Below, piece after piece: positions 1-13,087 of a stretch of 64,000 nucleotides of DNA (position 1 is its first letter; each line of letters begins with the position of its first letter). A model generated the notes under the pieces. It was not told the DNA's origin, ran no database searches, and saw only the letters and a program-made list of their open reading frames with translations. This stretch comes from Ascidia mentula (taxonomy: Eukaryota; Chordata; Ascidiacea; Phlebobranchia; Ascidiidae), in NCBI GenBank assembly GCA_947561715.1, contig OX387198.1, positions 11,656,001-11,720,000 on the forward strand. Reading direction: 5' to 3'. The position numbers and the translations under genes were made by a program.

Positions 1-3000
1 CGAGCGAGTGCGACTGATCTCTTCCAAGCAGCGCTTTTGCAGTTTACTGCCTGCGCCGGCCAATACTCGTTGCGTCACGCTTAGCGCGTGGCGTGCGACC
101 CACGTCACTCCCTATCCGCAAGTTGTGTTGTCGTTTCGCTCCGCATTGGCGTGTTCTGAGGCAAGGGTGTTGACGCCTCGATAACATTGCACACGCGTCC
201 CTGCCCCACGCCACGTTGGAAATCGAAAAAGTGAAAGCCTGTATTGACTGTTTTGATTAGGTCACCGGCATCTTGCTCTTGGATGGCAATACGGATTTTT
301 GTCGACTTTGAAAGCGGTCATTTTGTTTATTTTGGTATTGATTTAACTGCTTCATACAAAAAGAAAGTTTAATCTTCAACGATATGTTTTGTTTTTCCAA
401 CATAAATTTCTTTGAAATTCCGAAGCTTTTCCTATAGGATACGAAAAATACTTTCTTTCCATACAAAAGACTAAAAATACTTTCTCCTGAAGAAAATTAA
501 AAATACCTTCTCTCCTACAGCAGACTAAAAATGCATTCAGGTATATCTTAAAATTAGCAGTTTCAAACCGTAACACCCACAATGCTTTTCGAAACCAACA
601 GTCTTAAATGACAATCACCCCTCTAGGCTTTACTTGGACTCCACAAGACTTTTCAGCAAGGAAACGAAACTGTGACTTATTTCGTTCTTTGAGACATGAC
701 ATTTTATTGGGTTAACCGCACGATAGATTACAGCTCTTTCGAAACCGAAGTTAAATTGTTTAAAACAAAAGCAAAGAAGATCCCAAACTTGTACGACATG
801 CTGCTCTGTCCCGCTTTTTGACACGACATTCTTTTTGCTAAGGGTATTGCATTGGGCGTAACTTTTTGTTTTACTGCATGTCAGCTTAAAATCTTTTTGA
901 TGTTGGTTTTATTTGCTGGTAAAATCGGGAATATTTATCAAAACATGACAGTCCCCCTTTGATTTATCTGTGCCATATGGCGTCGAACGACTTGTTAACG
1001 CCGAGCGAAATCACACCCCGATCTCATGTTTGCATTTTCTGGTCGGACATCGCGCGGTGTTTCGGAAATGGCGCACTCGCGGATTGCGGCCGTTCGGGGC
1101 TGGTGTCCTGCACTCACAGCCCGCCGAAGATGAGAGTGTCACTCGCCGGCGACGCGACGGGGAAGGAAGCAACCGCTGCCGAGCTTATTTGCCCACATTT
1201 GACTAATGACGATCGTGGGCGGATGGCGGCGAACGAATCGTTTGCAACAGGCTTCCATTTTCAGTGGTAAATGATGCGCTGGATCGCGGATACCGCTTGA
1301 CGCACTGATTAATTTGCCCCCTCCCCGCCCTTGCTTGTGCAAACGCAGCTTTTGTGCAACCAAAGCAAGGTGCAAAGAGTGAGTTTGAAGTTTCTCTGAC
1401 CCGCAACGACATATTTGCAACTGAAGCTGACCTTGTATCTTGCAAGATTTCTCACCAAAAACTTCAACAAGCTCTAAAAACAACCTTTGACATTTTCTGT
1501 CACTTTCGTCTGTACGTTTCAATACTTATACCATTTTTCAATTAACGCCGTTCAACGTGGATATATCGCGTGGATAACAAAACAACATGCACCACTATTC
1601 AACATCCACAAGCAAACATGCGCCGTTACATTATCCCTCACCGGAGGCGCTAGTGTTCATAATCGCACCGCAACAAAAACCCTTGCGTCTATGTTCACCA
1701 TCAATCCTATATACGTTTCATACGTTGATTGCATATATTGCGAAAAAACGACTTGCACTGAAATTTTAACACGGTTCACAGTCAACAAGCAATGTAAGAC
1801 GCACGTGGCGTCCCACCCTTCAAGCGACCTTGGTTGGCAATCTCAGTTCGCTGTCGCCATAAATTAAAACCAATCAAGCCCTCGATGAAGCACGAGCGTC
1901 ATTAACAGCATGCCATCGTTTTAATATGAGCTACACAATAGCCGGATGCATGTGAGGCCTAAATTGGTCGCTACAAAGGGCACGTCCGCTGTGAGATCTT
2001 GTTTCGTGCATAACACTTGCTATATACACGCTTATACATAGCCGTCGGTTATGTAACCTGTCCTGATTTGCTCCCGGAAAACTTTGCTTGTTGCGTATAA
2101 TAGTCCCGACAGTATATAGGGAACAAAACGTGCCTTTGTTGCTTATTTGGACTTTCACTTTGCTGAACAACGTTCTGTATCACGACAATAAACTATTTGT
2201 AGTGAGAGTTCCTGTGTCGCCTGACTGGAGCAAGGGGTCACAAGCAGTACACAACAAGGCACGGGACCTTAATTAGAAGCTCCACGTTAATTTCTGCAAT
2301 GAGTCACTCTATATCCATGCGTTTTCCACTTAATCAAAGATATGAAGGGATTTGATTAGTGTAATTGGGTATACAGGCACCAATGCGCTCAGCTTTGAAA
2401 AAGTGACACAATCCGCGGACACGATCCTTATTTGTCTCAGTGTTTTATGCTTCCTGCTCGACTATCACGTTTATTCTAATAATGTAAATTTCCCGTGAAC
2501 GTCTTGAAAGCTGACTGCAAAGTAAGATTTACCGGGAATCTGTAATTTTGTGTTCCAGAATTAAACGTAGAAGTTTTCCAAAACAAATATTTTACGTGAA
2601 AACCATTGAATTAAGCATGACAAAAGCCAAACATATCGATAAGGCTCTACTGCGTATCAACGCTAATTTCAATTTTGGTTCGATTCAACCCAACAACAAC
2701 AACAACAAAAACTTGTTTGTGACCTTTTTTAGAAGTTGATTTACATTTGTAGCAAGAAGTTTAAAAAAAACGTTTGTTAGCAAGAATCTTACCGGAGGAT
2801 TTCCCGCAATTTGATATTTGGGGACGTACTTTATATAAACTCATAATATGTCGATTCACCGGTAATTAAGTCTATTTTCGCAGTGTTACATCAATCACTT
2901 ATTCGTTTCGCTTTTGCGGTTTCTCTAAATCATGTACATGATACTAATAATTTGATAATGGAGAAAACGGCTCTTTTACTAGGTGATCAAATCAGTAAAA

Positions 3001-5458
3001 AACTTTAACACCAAACGTCGGCGTGTACAACTTTGGAACAAAGGGACATGAGTAATGGCACACGGGCGTGGAGATGCCTAATAATATGTATATTAGGCGA
3101 AACCCAGCAGTCTAAACTTTATATGAACCAAGAGTGCCCTGGAAATATACGCTCCATGTTTAGAACATAAGCATTTTCACAAGATTCTAAACTGGGCGAG
3201 ATTTTGATAAAAATAGATTTTCTTTTTATATCTCAATGGATATCTAAGTAATTTGGGAAGTCCCCATGAGCGACACAAATAATTACGAAACAAAGCACCT
3301 ACCAGCCATTAATAACGACTAAGAAAGTGTGAAAATATCGGTGTATAAACTTAGTGCATCAGTTCTGTATTTGGAACCTTCAACAGAAAGGGCGGAAAAG
3401 CGTGTATGTGATACGTGATCAATGGAGTTGATGGACGTCCTATCGCAAGTATTGTTTCACATAAATAGCAGAATACCTGGAAGCCAGAGCTTTATGCAAG
3501 TTTCATGGTGGTAAGGCTGGGTCTTGGTGCTCGTTTGTCGTTTTGCGCAAAACACTTCGGTCGCTACCTATAACGCTTCGTGGTAATGCGAGCGTGGTTT
3601 TAACGTGGAGTATGCAAAGCTTCTGTAGTTTTTTTATAGGCCGGTATCAGCCATTTCCAATTTCCGGACGACAATACCACGAAGCTATGTATGTTTTGTG
3701 TTGGCGCTCTTTGGCAACTTCGAGATTACTTTTTCTTGCATTTCGATTTCGTGTAAACCAGTGCGCGGCCGGCCGCAATGACAGGCAAAACCACTGGAAA
3801 GGAAACGAACGCATTTATTCACGTTCGACCGTACATAGGTTTTACGGCGAAAATTGCGTTGCGGGCACGCGCCTACTTTCCGAGAAATAACTTTTCAACT
3901 CACATCATCGTAATGACAGCTGCTGGAGGCGACGAGGGTTCGTACTCATGCCTAAAATGTGACAGGAGCGTCGCAATTTCCAAACCCCTTCTACGAGCAA
4001 GGACGTGTAAGAGGTTTCCGTCTGCCCTGCGCAATCGACTTTCCACACGTCCGCAGCGATTCCCATTAAAGCTGAAGCTATTGGTTTTCGTGTATTCGCT
4101 TCCCCTTGCGGCTTGCTTCGCGCTGAATTTACGACTTTCCTTTCATTGAAAACAAACGCGCCTTGCGGGTTGGAGATTGTCGCAAACACTAACACAGGCC
4201 GCAGGTTTGCGAAGAATCCGTGGCTTTTCTTGCTAATTGAGCTGTGGAGTGTGTTGGAATTACCGCAGCAGCTTTTCACCCCGAAAAAGATGGAGCCAAT
4301 GCAGACTTATGGTCCCGCATGAATTTTGGAATGCTGAGGTTGTGGTCTGAACGCCGTACGATCGTGATTAAATTGACTAAAAAAGCGATTTTGTTTGAAA
4401 TAACACCAATTTTCCAGCTTGTCACAAAATCGTGGTATTTAATTTAACAGTTACAAGTTCTAGAAAAATGTCTTGGGAGTGAAAATTAATTTCCGTATAC
4501 TGTTTCAATAAATACAGGTTGTGCAACGACTACGAAGCGCCATCCCGCCCATATTCTACCCATGAAACTCCACCCTAAAGCAATGTCACTGAGTTAGACA
4601 CATCCGCTCGCGCAAGGCAAGAAAAATCCCCGGCGTCCGCCCATATACCTCAGTGACGTAACAATCGACGTCCGGGTGCGGGGGGACAGCTGTTTACATA
4701 AGTTGGTTTGGGAAGTCTGGCGGCGTTCCCGTCATTTGGGCTTTCCCTGTGGTAAAGAAGTGTGATGAATGAGGTGTCGAAAGCCCCATACACCTTACCA
4801 CGGCTGCACTAATTCACATAATGGATCACACACGTTCCTGGAAGTCATTGACGTCTGCCGCTGGGATACCCCCATGCAAGCGCGCTCAAATTGTTTATTG
4901 AAGACTCTGGAAAGCAGTGGAGGCTCTTTTTAATTTTCGATGCAAAGGCGAGAATCTCTGGAAAAATATTCCGTTGAAAAAGATGTTCTGAAAACGGAGT
5001 CGAATAGTTGATCCGAATATTCATCACAAATGGCAAATTGCATTAGGAATCTCAGCATAAGCGCTTCAGGCGTTTATTGGGAGTAAGAGAAAGCATTTCT
5101 GCCTTGGTTTAATCTCTACTAAAAAAGCGAAAATCTCAGGGATTAAAAATGACGTTTGAGGAAAAACTGCACTTGTTATTTAAAATGTTCCAGATAAGCC
5201 GTACCGAACAAACGTCAGGTGCTACGTAATGGTCAGGTAGTTGAAAACAAAATTTCTGTTGGCGCGTGGTTGCATGCAACATAACAAATATAACATCTCA
5301 AAACACACAAATAGTGAAGCAGCTGCGAAAACAAAAATGAAGATTACCCAATACACCGGTACAACCTCACCTAATAACCAAGAATTACAATAACTGACGT
5401 TTTTTCTCTACCACATGTGCCTGTGCCCCGCAAGCCTTCGTCCGTTTTTGGTACGACA
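1..5458. other. No gene recognised
   Basis: No open frame here has the look of a conserved protein, and I found no chain of phase-compatible exons on either strand. The open frames present overlap each other in several frames and have no family resemblance. Base composition alternates between AT-rich stretches and more GC-rich patches, for example near 1-200, 1000-1300 and 3750-4150, which could be promoter or enhancer sequence. The right edge is the 3' flank of the minus-strand PP2D1-like gene. I see no RNA gene or repeat array. Confidence 0.55.
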
Positions 5459-8400
5459 TCACGAATAAAATCCCTTCAATAACACAACGACCACTGACAG
5501 ATTTTCGGTGGCCCCCGCCGCCAGAGAAGCTCGGACAACGCGTTCGCTCATAGCCTGGGCCAATTTGCCTCTAGCTTGCACCGCCTTTCGCTCCTTTTCT
5601 TGCTCTTGACTTGCTGTATCAACGCTGCTGGTATGCAGGTCGCTTGCGTCGTGGCTGGGAAGTGGCGAGTCACGTATTCCTATCTAGAAAACCAAGATCA
5701 CAGTTGATAACCTGTATAATATGTAACAATATTCATTGCAACTCATCAGAGCTTTTCCTGAGAAAACACGGGAAAGTGTTTCAATTCTTTGCATCAGTGT
5801 TGTTCGTGTATCATCATCATTGGAGGCAAGGTTTTATTTTCGTTAACTACAACGTTTTCATATCAAGAAAAATGTCACTCAAACAACTTAATCATTTAAT
5901 TTTTTTCCGAAGAAACATCCCCACAGGACAAGTAAAAAAAAACGACCAAAACCGAAACTCCACACACCAAATTATTGACACTTTGCCATTAAAATATTAA
6001 ACTCACCGATGTCATGGACGAGCGATCGTCATCGTCTTTTCCACTCACGATGATAACTTCCTCAATTTCATCACACATCTCCTCGTCCGTCTCCACGATG
6101 CTCGCCAGCATCTTCTGCTCCTGGAGGAGACTCCCCTCTCCTCCAGTATCATATTCGTCTGAATCATTTGCTTTGGAGTCTGGAAGTGGAACAAGGACAT
6201 GTCATGAGTTAAATCTATGCCAGTGTTTCCTAAAATATTTTTGTCCGAGAAACCGTGTAAGGTTATTTAAGTTCATGGAACCCCCAAAAAGGCAGAAAGG
6301 TTTTTCCAAAATTGTCGTGATTTTTTTCTATGTGGCTGGGTATATGCCGTAATAACCAATTTCTGATGTTGAAAATAAGGTAACGTTGTCATAGTTTAGT
6401 GTGTTCGAATGCATCAAGTTGTGTATATGGTGGAGCAAAACACAAATCGTTTGCAGTTTAAATTGCATTTTGCTGTTCATAAAGCCTATTCCGCCTGTAG
6501 ATTGACTTGTGTTCGGGATTCTTAAATTAATAAAAATCAGAAACCCCTTGAAATTGCAGTATTCCTCTTTTATCAGAAACATTTAGATTGGTTATGAGGG
6601 TTTGAACATCGCTGTCGCAGAATGAGATATCACATTATTGTATCAAAACGTAACCTGCGCGACGATGTTTGTAAAGCATTGCCATCGGCAGCGGAAACCG
6701 TGACGACATCGAATCGGGCGTCGTGTTTTTGACGAGGTAGAAAACCTCCTCGACTCCCAGCGCCCTCCACACACTCGCCGTTGCTATGACGATAAACTGC
6801 GAGGCATCGGTAATTCGAGCGGATGCGGCGAAGGGCTCGCTGATGACGCATTTGCGCAATTCAGGGTCACCGTGGTTACCTGAAAACAATTCAGAAGACG
6901 GGTTTAGTACACAAGACGGTTAAAAGCGAAGCGCGAGACATACCCAAGCCACGCGTGGTGGCCAAAACACTGTTAACGGTCAAGGTGCGGCCACTTCTCA
7001 ATATTTTACCGCCTGCTTCCTCCACTCGTGCGCATTCTTCCTCGTTGTGAGGTGTGTGCGACTTCGTTAGAGCGAATGGTCGGTTTTTGTGGCAGAGGTA
7101 AGCTTCTACGTCACCTGTAAGTACATATCGCTCTTTGTTTTTCATAGTGATCCACACAAAAGGAAATTTGGTTAACATGAAAACATGGTAAACGTATTTC
7201 TTCGGGTAAACTCATTCCTAAAACACTTTTCTAATTATGGTCTGTGTTGCCATGCTAACGAATTTCAGGTTATCCCTTTGAATTACGTATGATTGGCTGA
7301 AAGTTCGCAACAACAGAGTTAATTGGCAACGTAATGGTTAGTGGTGTTATGCATAAAGTTATTGTGTCCACATTTTTTCAACTATAGCACTGATGATGAT
7401 GCAAGTTTTATGGTCAGTACGTTTATTAACGGGCACATTTAAAGTAGGGTAAGCAATCACGAAACACTGCGATTTTATGATTCTAGTTACACATATAAAT
7501 TATTACCTGCGTTTGCGAAGTAAGCCCTGCCGCCCGACACACGACTCTGAAGCGACTCTTGGTTGCCACCATGCGGCTGAGCGTCCCCCGATCCATCTGA
7601 AAAAAAATAATTTAAATGTCGAGTCATTAGAGGTGGTATAACGAACATAAAGACTCAAAAATATTATAGAGTTCTGTAAGTAATTTTCACTTGTCGCATT
7701 TGTGCGTTTTACAATGTAGCCTATTAAAGTTTTAGAGTCAGATATAACTTACCGATGGGTCGCTTCTCTTCGTCGTCACATATAACACACGTTGTTGCCG
7801 AACAACCACTCCATCTAACCCTGTGAACACAGGGCGTTATTTCTTAATATATAAAAGTGTTAAACTGCAAATTACGTGTGTTCTGCACAAAAGAAACAAC
7901 TTTTAACATATCAGACACACAGACAGGCGAACGTTGCTTGATGTCACCAATTCATGTCCATGAAACAATATAATTTTGTGTTTGGATTTAAAGGGTAAAT
8001 CAATAAAACTCAAAGATTTTGTGCGCATTGCTTCGAGAAGTTATAACCATGGACCGACTACTTATCTTTGTCGGCGCTACCACGATACAGAGAACAATAC
8101 CCAAAACCGCTTTCCGTGTTTTAATGTTTAGCACAAAGCACAAGGCAGACTCCTGTATGATTTACACAACACGACACAAAAGACAAACGGTGAACCACAC
8201 GCGCCGACAAAGAACCGCATGAATTCGATACCTCCACATACCACGATTTTTCGTCGAGTCCATGCGATAGGTATTCGTCCATTCGCTGGTAAGCCCTGCG
8301 AAACGACCTGATAACATCTCCATGCGGGTCGTGCTGCGATTGTTGGCTTTCTTCCAACTCGCTGGGCACCGTGCCTTTGTTAAACTGTTCCAGAATTGCT

Positions 8401-9628
8401 TCATTGTCTTGTTGAGAGGTCGGAGGGTCAAAATTCCGCCGACTTAGCTCCTCACTAAGGAGCTTATGAAACTGCTGATGTGTGTGATGGGAGGCTGCTG
8501 TGCCACAATAACCGTGGTATAAACCGATGAAACACGACGATCTGCCAGCAGTACTAACTGTCGAACAAGCAAACGTTTATTAACTCATGGTGCTACTGCT
8601 CAATAAAGGCTAGTAGCCGTTTCTAAATCGACTGCGCCTTGCAACTTTTGTAACTAAACCAAATTAAAATCCGATTCAACGGTTTTGGTGTACGGCCAAT
8701 GTTCGATATCTTACAAATACAGTACACAGTATTGTAATGGTGCCAATTTCACCTGGCTGTGTGTATCCACATAAAACCATGGTCTTATCTTCCATGATTG
8801 TTCTGGATTCAATGTTCATTGCTTCACATGTTCCTATGGCAGCTACACTGTTCGGAAGACCATGGGTTGACCCATGGGTCACAGCATTGCTCTTGATGTC
8901 ATTCATTAGTTCTGTAGCAAACAAAGGTTGGACATTTTTGGGAATAACTTTTAGTGGCCATGAAGAACATCTATAAAAACCAATATTTGTAAAAAGTGGA
9001 GAATCTTTTTAAATGTGTCCAACATTGACAGAACCATAAAAATTTAATTTATTTTACCCTCATCGTCGGCTCTAAGACCACCTTCCTTGGTTGTTGTCCT
9101 GACTATCAATGGAGCCAGACAATTACACACAGATTTACCTCTCAGCAGGTCCGATCTCACAACATCAAATGACTCATTCACCCTGAGCACAGGATATGCA
9201 AATATTTTACGGTGACAAAACAATAAATGAATAAGTTTGAGCAATAACATAGAGAAATGTAATTTTAAAAAATAATAAGATAGTAACATTTGGCATTGAG
9301 AAAGCTCATGGAGTCAGGTTTGCGGTTTAGTTAAAACTTATTCCATACCTGTCTATTCTCCTCATTAAATCAGGGTCAGTTGGTTTGTCCTTATATTTTG
9401 AAACAAGTTTCTTAATAATTAATCTCCTTCTTTTCAGGAGAATATCAACAGTCACAGGTGATCTTGAAGCTAAAATAGAATACTAATTATTGTGTGCCTA
9501 TTTTGGGTATATTACTGACCATTTTTGAACTTCAAAACTTGAAGAGCGCTGTGGTGGCTGTGGTGATCACTGAGGTGAACAGCAGGTATAGTGCTTTTGC
9601 ACATGGAACACTTTAAATTCATTTCCAT
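5459..9628 (-). CDS. PP2C-like pseudophosphatase, PP2D1 type (11 exons, 605 aa)
   Basis: Exons, 5' to 3' on the minus strand: 9628-9520, 9469-9349, 9182-9058, 8947-8753, 8557-8242, 7820-7753, 7596-7507, 7114-6944, 6879-6655, 6179-6007, 5683-5459. All phases agree and there is no internal stop. The start ATG follows an in-frame stop. The N-terminus has a Cys-x2-Cys plus His cluster (CSMC...HHSHH), then a PP2C fold: R167-TIMED172, FIGLYHGYCG, RVRWSG-type strand VRWSGCSATTC, GDVEAYLC, NSVLATTRGLG and a C-terminal GATENLSVVVVLL. PP2C enzymes hold two metals through Asp residues. Here the DGH motif reads H198-G-Y, the DGxWD motif reads A433-SVW-R437, and the late Asp of the DN pair is E591. Catalysis is therefore doubtful, as in PP2D1 and TAB1. 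Length is close to human PP2D1 (about 630 aa, from memory). TAB1 is the main alternative; the N-terminal Cys/His motif and TTRGLG favour PP2D1. The biological role is not known. Confidence 0.78.
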
Positions 9629-10121
9629 GTCTATAACCTTAGGTGTTCAGGTGACAATAAATACAACAGTGAAGAACAGTGGCAATAAGTTTGTTTTAAA
9701 CCTAATCTAGGCTACACATTTGTTTTAACTGTACACATTTCAACTTCATAAGTGCAACTACAATGGCTTTAAACATAAAAGTACACATCATTGACACTTT
9801 TCGACATTTAGAATGCTTTGAACTTTTTATAAGTTACAGTATGGGCAGAGTCATAACAAAAACTAAATTTGGTTATAATTTCCTCTGGGCATTTTAGGCA
9901 GTTGATGTTAGGCAAAAATGCAACATTTAGATAATCTCCAAAACATTAACTGGCAAATGAAGAAACTTTCTAATTATACAATTTATAACTTGACTTGACA
10001 CGGAAAAAAAATACACGAAGAACACATGGAACATAGAACACAAGATTACCAGTTTTTTCTTGACACACAAAACATTAAGTCATGTGTTAAACAAATAAAC
10101 TTCAATACTTCAGCTATTGTA
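9629..10121. other. Spacer between two minus-strand genes
   Basis: These 493 bases lie between the stop of the single-exon gene at 10122 and the start of the PP2D1-like gene at 9628, both on the minus strand. I see no AATAAA on the minus strand. It probably contains the 3' UTR of the upstream gene and the promoter or 5' UTR of the downstream one. Confidence 0.4.
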
Positions 10122-10754
10122 TTAGCGCCAAGCTTCCACAGATATATTTCGGCTGTACTGAGGAAAAGTGTCTCTGTAGCGACTGTAGACATTAGCAGGG
10201 ATTGGCTTCTGGGCGTACTGATCCAACTTGGGCTCTTGCTCCAAAGTGTATCTCCAGGACTGTGTCACTTGAGGCTTCAAGTATCTAACAGCATAACCAC
10301 TAAAACGGAAGTGCTTTGGGTCATATTCAGGCAGTTTAAATTCTCCAGAGGCAGAAATGAACTTGGACCAGTCGTCCTTTGTTGAGCTTAGCATGTAGCG
10401 GTTCTTTGATGGAGCAGTGTGTGTTACACCAGCAGGATAATTTGGAATCACCTTCTGCAGTGAGCGACCGGTTTCAGTAATTGTTGTGCCAGAGAGTGGC
10501 TTTCTGGCATTTTTAAAGAAGCTTGTTGATGCATCATGAAAATCTCTTGGGCCACAAGAGGTAGTGGTTCGGCAATGCTCGTCAGACAACATATGGGTGG
10601 CTGTGTCCATGTCCATTCGCCTAAGAGTAGGCAACCTTGGATGGTATAATCCTTCCTTAACTGCTGCTAACATCACACGTCGAAAAGGTGGGTAGTTATA
10701 ATTCATGTGGTATTGCAAATGTGCATTCGGGTGAGGTTTATTTGAGGAATCCAT
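10122..10754 (-). CDS. Unrecognised single-exon protein, 210 aa; possibly cilium or sperm microtubule related
   Basis: An intact 210-residue frame runs from ATG 10754 to a stop at 10122. It is soluble, has no signal peptide or membrane segment, and is rich in Tyr, Pro, Arg and Ser. Short repeated-style motifs such as NYPPFRRVML, YHPRLPTLRR, PNYPAG, FSGYAVRYLKP and a C-terminal SRYRDTFPQYSRNIS-VEAWR ending resemble the low-complexity, Tyr/Pro/Arg-rich style of axonemal microtubule inner proteins (SPMIP, CIMIP and CFAP groups). That comparison is of style only; I could not name a family. Codon choice looks coding and the frame is far longer than chance at this composition. It lies 493 bases upstream of the PP2D1-like gene on the same strand, and a shared male or ciliary expression is possible but unproven. 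Confidence 0.7.
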   Translation of the reverse strand: MDSSNKPHPNAHLQYHMNYNYPPFRRVMLAAVKEGLYHPRLPTLRRMDMDTATHMLSDEHCRTTTSCGPRDFHDASTSFFKNARKPLSGTTITETGRSLQKVIPNYPAGVTHTAPSKNRYMLSSTKDDWSKFISASGEFKLPEYDPKHFRFSGYAVRYLKPQVTQSWRYTLEQEPKLDQYAQKPIPANVYSRYRDTFPQYSRNISVEAWR

Positions 10755-11990
10755 ATTTACAATTTAGGTGTCAAGGCAGTATCTGGTCAGAGTTGGTTTA
10801 TGCAAATATAATTATTTATTTTTAAAACACGACCTGCATGCAACATGATTTAACGTGGTTACGAAAACATTGCAAAATAAAGTCGTTTTGCACATTTAAC
10901 AACCAAATCATGGCATTACCTGATATATTTTAAGTTTATTTTTCAAACGACTTTCTCCTCGGCGTTTAAAAATATATTTTGTGACTTTGATGATACCAAT
11001 AACTGCTCCATTTCACTGTGTTCGTCGTGCTTAAAAGTTGTCTTGCAAATACTGCACGAGCAACGCTTACTGTTTCGCCATAGCAACGAATCTTAATTTT
11101 ACCAGGCCGGTAGAGTAGTAAGTATTTTTGTAATCGAAATAAAAATCGTTATTGTTGATACGTAATTATAATGTTTTATTTTTATTTTTTAAACCAAAAG
11201 AGGAAGACTTTGACGGAAAAAGCTGAAAAGTGATTTGTAGAGGAAGCACGACAATCAATAATGATAATACGTTGCTTTTGCCATTGTAGGGCAATGTTTA
11301 ACACCGCACAAATGCCCACCTTCTAACTTAATAAGTCACCGCCGACTTTTAGAACCGTCAGTCTGTCACCTCGTGTGTTTGTTTTGTGCTAACGACCGGT
11401 CACACTGGTTTGCATTCGTGTTTTAATCCCTCCTTTCCTTTGCTCGGTAATCACCGAGCTGGAGCCCCCACCTATGACAATGCAGCATCAATGGAAGTTA
11501 ATTTTTTTCTTTGTAACCTCGACCCTTTAAAACCTGCAACATTTTCGTCTACAGAAAATCATACAAGGGGCGAGCCAACAATATAAGACATCAACAAATG
11601 CCAGAGAAATAATTAAGCTGCTTGCATAGATTTGGTGTGGGTATTGCATGTTGTTGTAGGCCTACCATATATAAACCAAGAGTTTTGCGAGTTTATTAGA
11701 TAAAGTTTGATTTGTGTTGCTCTAATTATACGTTCCGTAAGATTCAGTTAGAGTGCGCAACGTTTACTTTATGAAAACGACCGAGTCTCATTAATACTAC
11801 ATAGTCATTCAGACCGGTTTTTCAGGAGCTGTCTAACAAAACCAGTTTTGAAGTTGGGTGTTAACAAAATAACGACATTCTTGCAGGTTACGTTGGTATA
11901 GAACCATATTTATCACTGCTGGTCGTTAAGAGAACAAGGGATACACTGTTTTTTCTGTTTTTGAGAGTATTGAGAAAAAACAGCACAACT
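10755..11990. promoter_or_regulatory. Divergent intergenic region
   Basis: This region separates the minus-strand gene starting at 10754 from the plus-strand SOUL gene starting at 11991, so it should carry both promoters. A TATA-like ATATATAAA occurs near 11679. No coding exon was recognised. Confidence 0.35.
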
Positions 11991-13021
11991 ATGGACCTTC
12001 TAGTGTTATCGATACTTATTGGATCGTTGTTCGCCGTTACAGATGCTGGATACTCAGAAAGGCCGACTTGGTTTGAAACCGGGGATGTTCCGGAGGTTCG
12101 TAAAGATTTTATTTACTGTTTGTTTTTTTTGAAATAACAAACTGTGCCTTATTAAACCATAGAACTCTTCATATACAATTCGACGATACAAAGAAGCGAA
12201 CTGGGTCAGAACCAAGGTTTGGGGATTTTCTTTAGATGAAATAAGACGAATTGGGTTTCTGCGCCTGTTTAACTACATATCTGGTCCAGGAAACGAACAA
12301 GGTACTGTTTACTCAATTTTATACCTCTAACATTTTTTTCACATGCTATAGAAGTGCATTTATAAAAACAGTTACTTTGTACAGGAATTAAAATTTCCAT
12401 GACGGCCCCTGTGACAATATCTGTGACCAACGGCGCTTGTTTCATATGTAAGCGAATGTTCGTCATGTCCTTTTACATTCCAACCATCCACCAAGACAAC
12501 CCGCCGCTGCCCAAAGCTGGTTCACCTGTGTACATCGAAAAGATACCAGAGTCCACGTTTTACGTCAGGTAACAATTTCAAAGAATCCAATTTGCTTGAA
12601 AAAACACAGACCCCATATTGTGACAACACTACTAAATATTTCATGTTCAAATCATTTTTATATTTTGCACCATCCCCAAGTAACTTAAAAATTTTTTGGT
12701 CAAAGCAGCATTGCAACTTTCTGATATCCAAACCCACTACCACATATGGTAGAAATGTACTTCGATAACACGGTTTAAAATGTTGAGAATTGCAAGTATA
12801 GTTTTTTTACTTTAAAAGATAAAACATTTTTTTGCAGGAAATTTGTCGGGCTCTATTCCTCGGATGCCAACGTAATGAGGAACGCTTATGTCCTGATGGA
12901 GGATTTGAAAAGCGATGGTGTGAACAACATTAATACAGATTCTATGACTATAGCTGGTTATAATGCACCATCCTATTTCGTGGCACAAAGCAATGAAATA
13001 TGGTTGTCGCCTCTTAAGTAA
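11991..13021 (+). CDS. SOUL/HEBP heme-binding family protein with signal peptide (4 exons, 203 aa)
   Basis: Exons 11991-12095, 12163-12301, 12385-12568 and 12838-13021 join in phase. The SOUL domain covers about residues 35-200: YTIRRYKEANWVRT at its start, then FLRLFNYISGPGNEQ, the family hallmark KISMTAPVTI, VMSFYIP, STFYVRKFVGLYSS, and a C-terminal SPLK. In the family (HEBP1, HEBP2/SOUL) this fold binds porphyrin or heme. Unlike cytosolic vertebrate HEBPs, this protein starts with a hydrophobic leader (MDLLVLSILIGSLFAVTDAG), so it is probably secreted or lumenal. Two cysteines lie close together in ACFICKR. Total length is typical of HEBP2. A polyadenylation signal follows at 13082. The family call is firm; ligand and tissue are not shown by the sequence. 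Confidence 0.9.
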
Positions 13022-13081
13022 ATAATGTTACGGAATCGAAATTATCGAAATTATTGGCAAAAAGTTGTGAATTTTTGTTGC

Positions 13082-13087
13082 AATAAA
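13082..13087 (+). terminator. AATAAA polyadenylation signal of the SOUL gene
   Basis: A canonical AATAAA lies about 60 bases after the SOUL stop codon and is the first one downstream. Confidence 0.7.
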
